A stretch of DNA of 5,467 bases from Prochloron sp. SP5CPC1 (GTDB lineage Bacteria > Cyanobacteriota > Cyanobacteriia > Cyanobacteriales > Prochloraceae), in NCBI GenBank assembly GCA_014323965.1, contig JACONB010000143.1, forward strand, positions 1 through 5,467. Reading direction: 5' to 3'. The translations under genes were made by a program, and so were the position numbers. Shown piece after piece: positions 4,590 to 5,467 of this stretch. The notes beneath the pieces are model-generated. The model made no database searches, had not been told where the DNA came from, and saw only the letters and a program-made list of their open reading frames with translations. Within the stretch, counting starts at the first letter, position 1. Each line of letters opens with the position of its first letter.

Positions 4590-5284
4590 AGGAGCAATTT
4601 TGCATTTTTTTGATAGTTATTGAGTTGGGTACTTAAACTGCGCAATTCGCCAATTATTGCCGAGTTAGTTAGGTCAGCAGTGCGCAATTTATTCTCCAAT
4701 TGTTGCAATGTTCCAGCAGAGTCTTGGATAATTGCCTTTAAGTTAATAATTTGTGATCTCCGGGTATCTTGTCCCCCTTTAGCTAACCTTATATTTCGCT
4801 GTAAACTCTGAAATAATTGGACTAATTGTTGGTGAGTTGCACCGGAACTGAACTGGAGTTTGCGGTTGACTTCCTGAAGTTGTTGTTCCAGGTCTTGCAC
4901 AGATAATAAAGAGTCCCTTGTGGGTAAGCGACGGGCTAATTGGTTTATTTGAGCAGGTAGTTCCATGGCGCGATCGCAGGCTGACTGAACTATTACCAAT
5001 AATTCTAGCTGAAACTCACCCTCCGTTAACAATTGATTTGCTTCTTTTTTTAGGGTTTCAGCCTTTTCAGCCACAGCTGCTGCTTGGATTTTAATCCTTT
5101 CTAATTCCCGTTTTAATTCCTTTTCAGCGTCTTTTTGGAGTTTTGCCACCCCTGTAGTAATAGCTGCTGCTGCCGGGATAATAACTAGATTGGGGAGAGC
5201 TAAGAAACGAACCCCCACCACCAGGGTAACACCCCCCACCAAGACAGAGAGGGGGTAATAAATGGGATTAGCTAATTTAATCAT
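4586..5284 (-). CDS. Membrane-anchored coiled-coil protein of a VWA/solute-binding cluster
   Basis: I do not recognise a named family. The 232 residues begin with a hydrophobic hairpin: about 9-29 (YYPLSVLVGGVTLVVGVRFLA, shown in part) and 31-47 (LVIIPAAAAITTGVAKL), with Pro31 and Pro37 near the turn. The rest is almost wholly helical and predicted coiled coil: 50-85 (KDAEKELKRELERIK, alternating charges), about 90-165, and 178-230, rich in Leu, Gln and Asn. No catalytic motif is visible, which suits a scaffold or tether. The ATG at 5282-5284 follows the VWA stop after a single base (TAAGATG), with GGA 9 bases ahead, so translation is probably coupled. The stop codon falls in a palindromic repeat, so the original C-terminus may have been altered. 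Similar two-helix plus coiled-coil proteins beside VWA genes seem to be a cyanobacterial theme, but that is from memory and not shown here. Confidence 0.75.
   Translation of the reverse strand: MIKLANPIYYPLSVLVGGVTLVVGVRFLALPNLVIIPAAAAITTGVAKLQKDAEKELKRELERIKIQAAAVAEKAETLKKEANQLLTEGEFQLELLVIVQSACDRAMELPAQINQLARRLPTRDSLLSVQDLEQQLQEVNRKLQFSSGATHQQLVQLFQSLQRNIRLAKGGQDTRRSQIINLKAIIQDSAGTLQQLENKLRTADLTNSAIIGELRSLSTQLNNYQKNAKLLL
4970..4977. repeat. HIP1 octamer GCGATCGC
   Basis: A second exact copy of the cyanobacterial highly iterated palindrome, inside the coiled-coil gene where it encodes part of SACDRAM. Two copies in 5.5 kb is far above chance for an 8-mer and supports a cyanobacterial origin. 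Confidence 0.85.
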
Positions 5285-5285
5285 C

Positions 5286-5467
5286 TTAAAATTCCAGTTG
5301 TAAGTCTGACATTAAAGTAAAGATGGTTGCTGGGTCTCCTTGACGATAATAACCTCCATTAGAAGCTGCAATTTGTTCCAGTACCTGGGGATTGAACTCT
5401 CCCACTTCACCGTAACCGATAGTAAAGAAAGCGATCCGTTCGTCAGAAGCAAAACCACTGGCTTGTA
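5286..5467 (-). CDS. VWA-domain protein, C-terminal end (partial)
   Basis: The last 59 codons, ending with TAA at 5286-5288; the 5' part lies outside the window. The visible sequence runs QASGFASDERIAFFTIGYG, then EVGEFNPQVLEQIAASNGGYY, then RQGDPATIFTLMSDLQLEF. The hydrophobic strand IAFFTIGYG followed by the helix PQVLEQIAASNGGYY and a short helix ending LMSDL is the typical last strand and helix of a von Willebrand factor A domain of the bacterial PBP-VWA kind (compare IGYG...LxxIAxxxGGxYxxG). VWA domains bind a divalent metal through a MIDAS (DxSxS, T, D), but those residues would be upstream, so competence cannot be judged. One base separates it from the coiled-coil gene, making it the upstream member of the operon. 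Whether this protein carries its own solute-binding domain is not visible. Confidence 0.82.
   Translation of the reverse strand, partial: QASGFASDERIAFFTIGYGEVGEFNPQVLEQIAASNGGYYRQGDPATIFTLMSDLQLEF

Overview
The window looks like cyanobacterial chromosome of moderate to low GC. It carries two copies of the highly iterated palindrome GCGATCGC (HIP1), a long cyanobacterial-type Uma2 (DUF820) protein, a calcium-binding RTX tail, and short intergenic palindromes of the dispersed kind common in filamentous and colonial cyanobacteria. The species cannot be named from the sequence.

Layout. Positions 1-353 (+) are the 3' end of a secreted RTX-type calcium-binding protein. Everything else is on the minus strand. 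Read in the direction of transcription (right to left) the minus-strand genes are: the last 59 codons of a von Willebrand factor A (VWA) protein (5286-5467); a 232-residue membrane-anchored coiled-coil protein (4586-5284), one base after the VWA stop; a 359-residue periplasmic-type solute-binding protein (3461-4540); a 324-residue Uma2 protein with a repetitive charged tail (2432-3406); a lipoprotein with a transglutaminase/KY-like catalytic domain (970-2364, start uncertain); and a small heat-shock protein of the Hsp20 family (395-820), which converges on the RTX gene. No stretch of more than about 150 bases lacks a gene.

How it fits together. The VWA, coiled-coil and solute-binding genes are closely packed and read as one operon. 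I infer a membrane- or periplasm-facing module in which a PBP-like domain binds a ligand, the VWA domain binds metal and a partner protein, and the coiled-coil protein is the membrane scaffold. This trio is the best candidate for an uncharacterised system. Uma2 follows only 54 bases after the solute-binding gene and may be cotranscribed, but it is probably a functionally unrelated passenger. A weak terminator-like hairpin follows Uma2, a better one follows the lipoprotein gene, and hsp20 has its own upstream region with two dyads and a candidate -10 box.

The intergenic gaps are the other notable part. Three contain a near-perfect palindrome with 12-13 base arms and exactly one mismatched position. 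One of these supplies the stop codon of the coiled-coil gene, and another lies next to a tandem GCAAAGG motif that forms the Uma2 ribosome-binding site.
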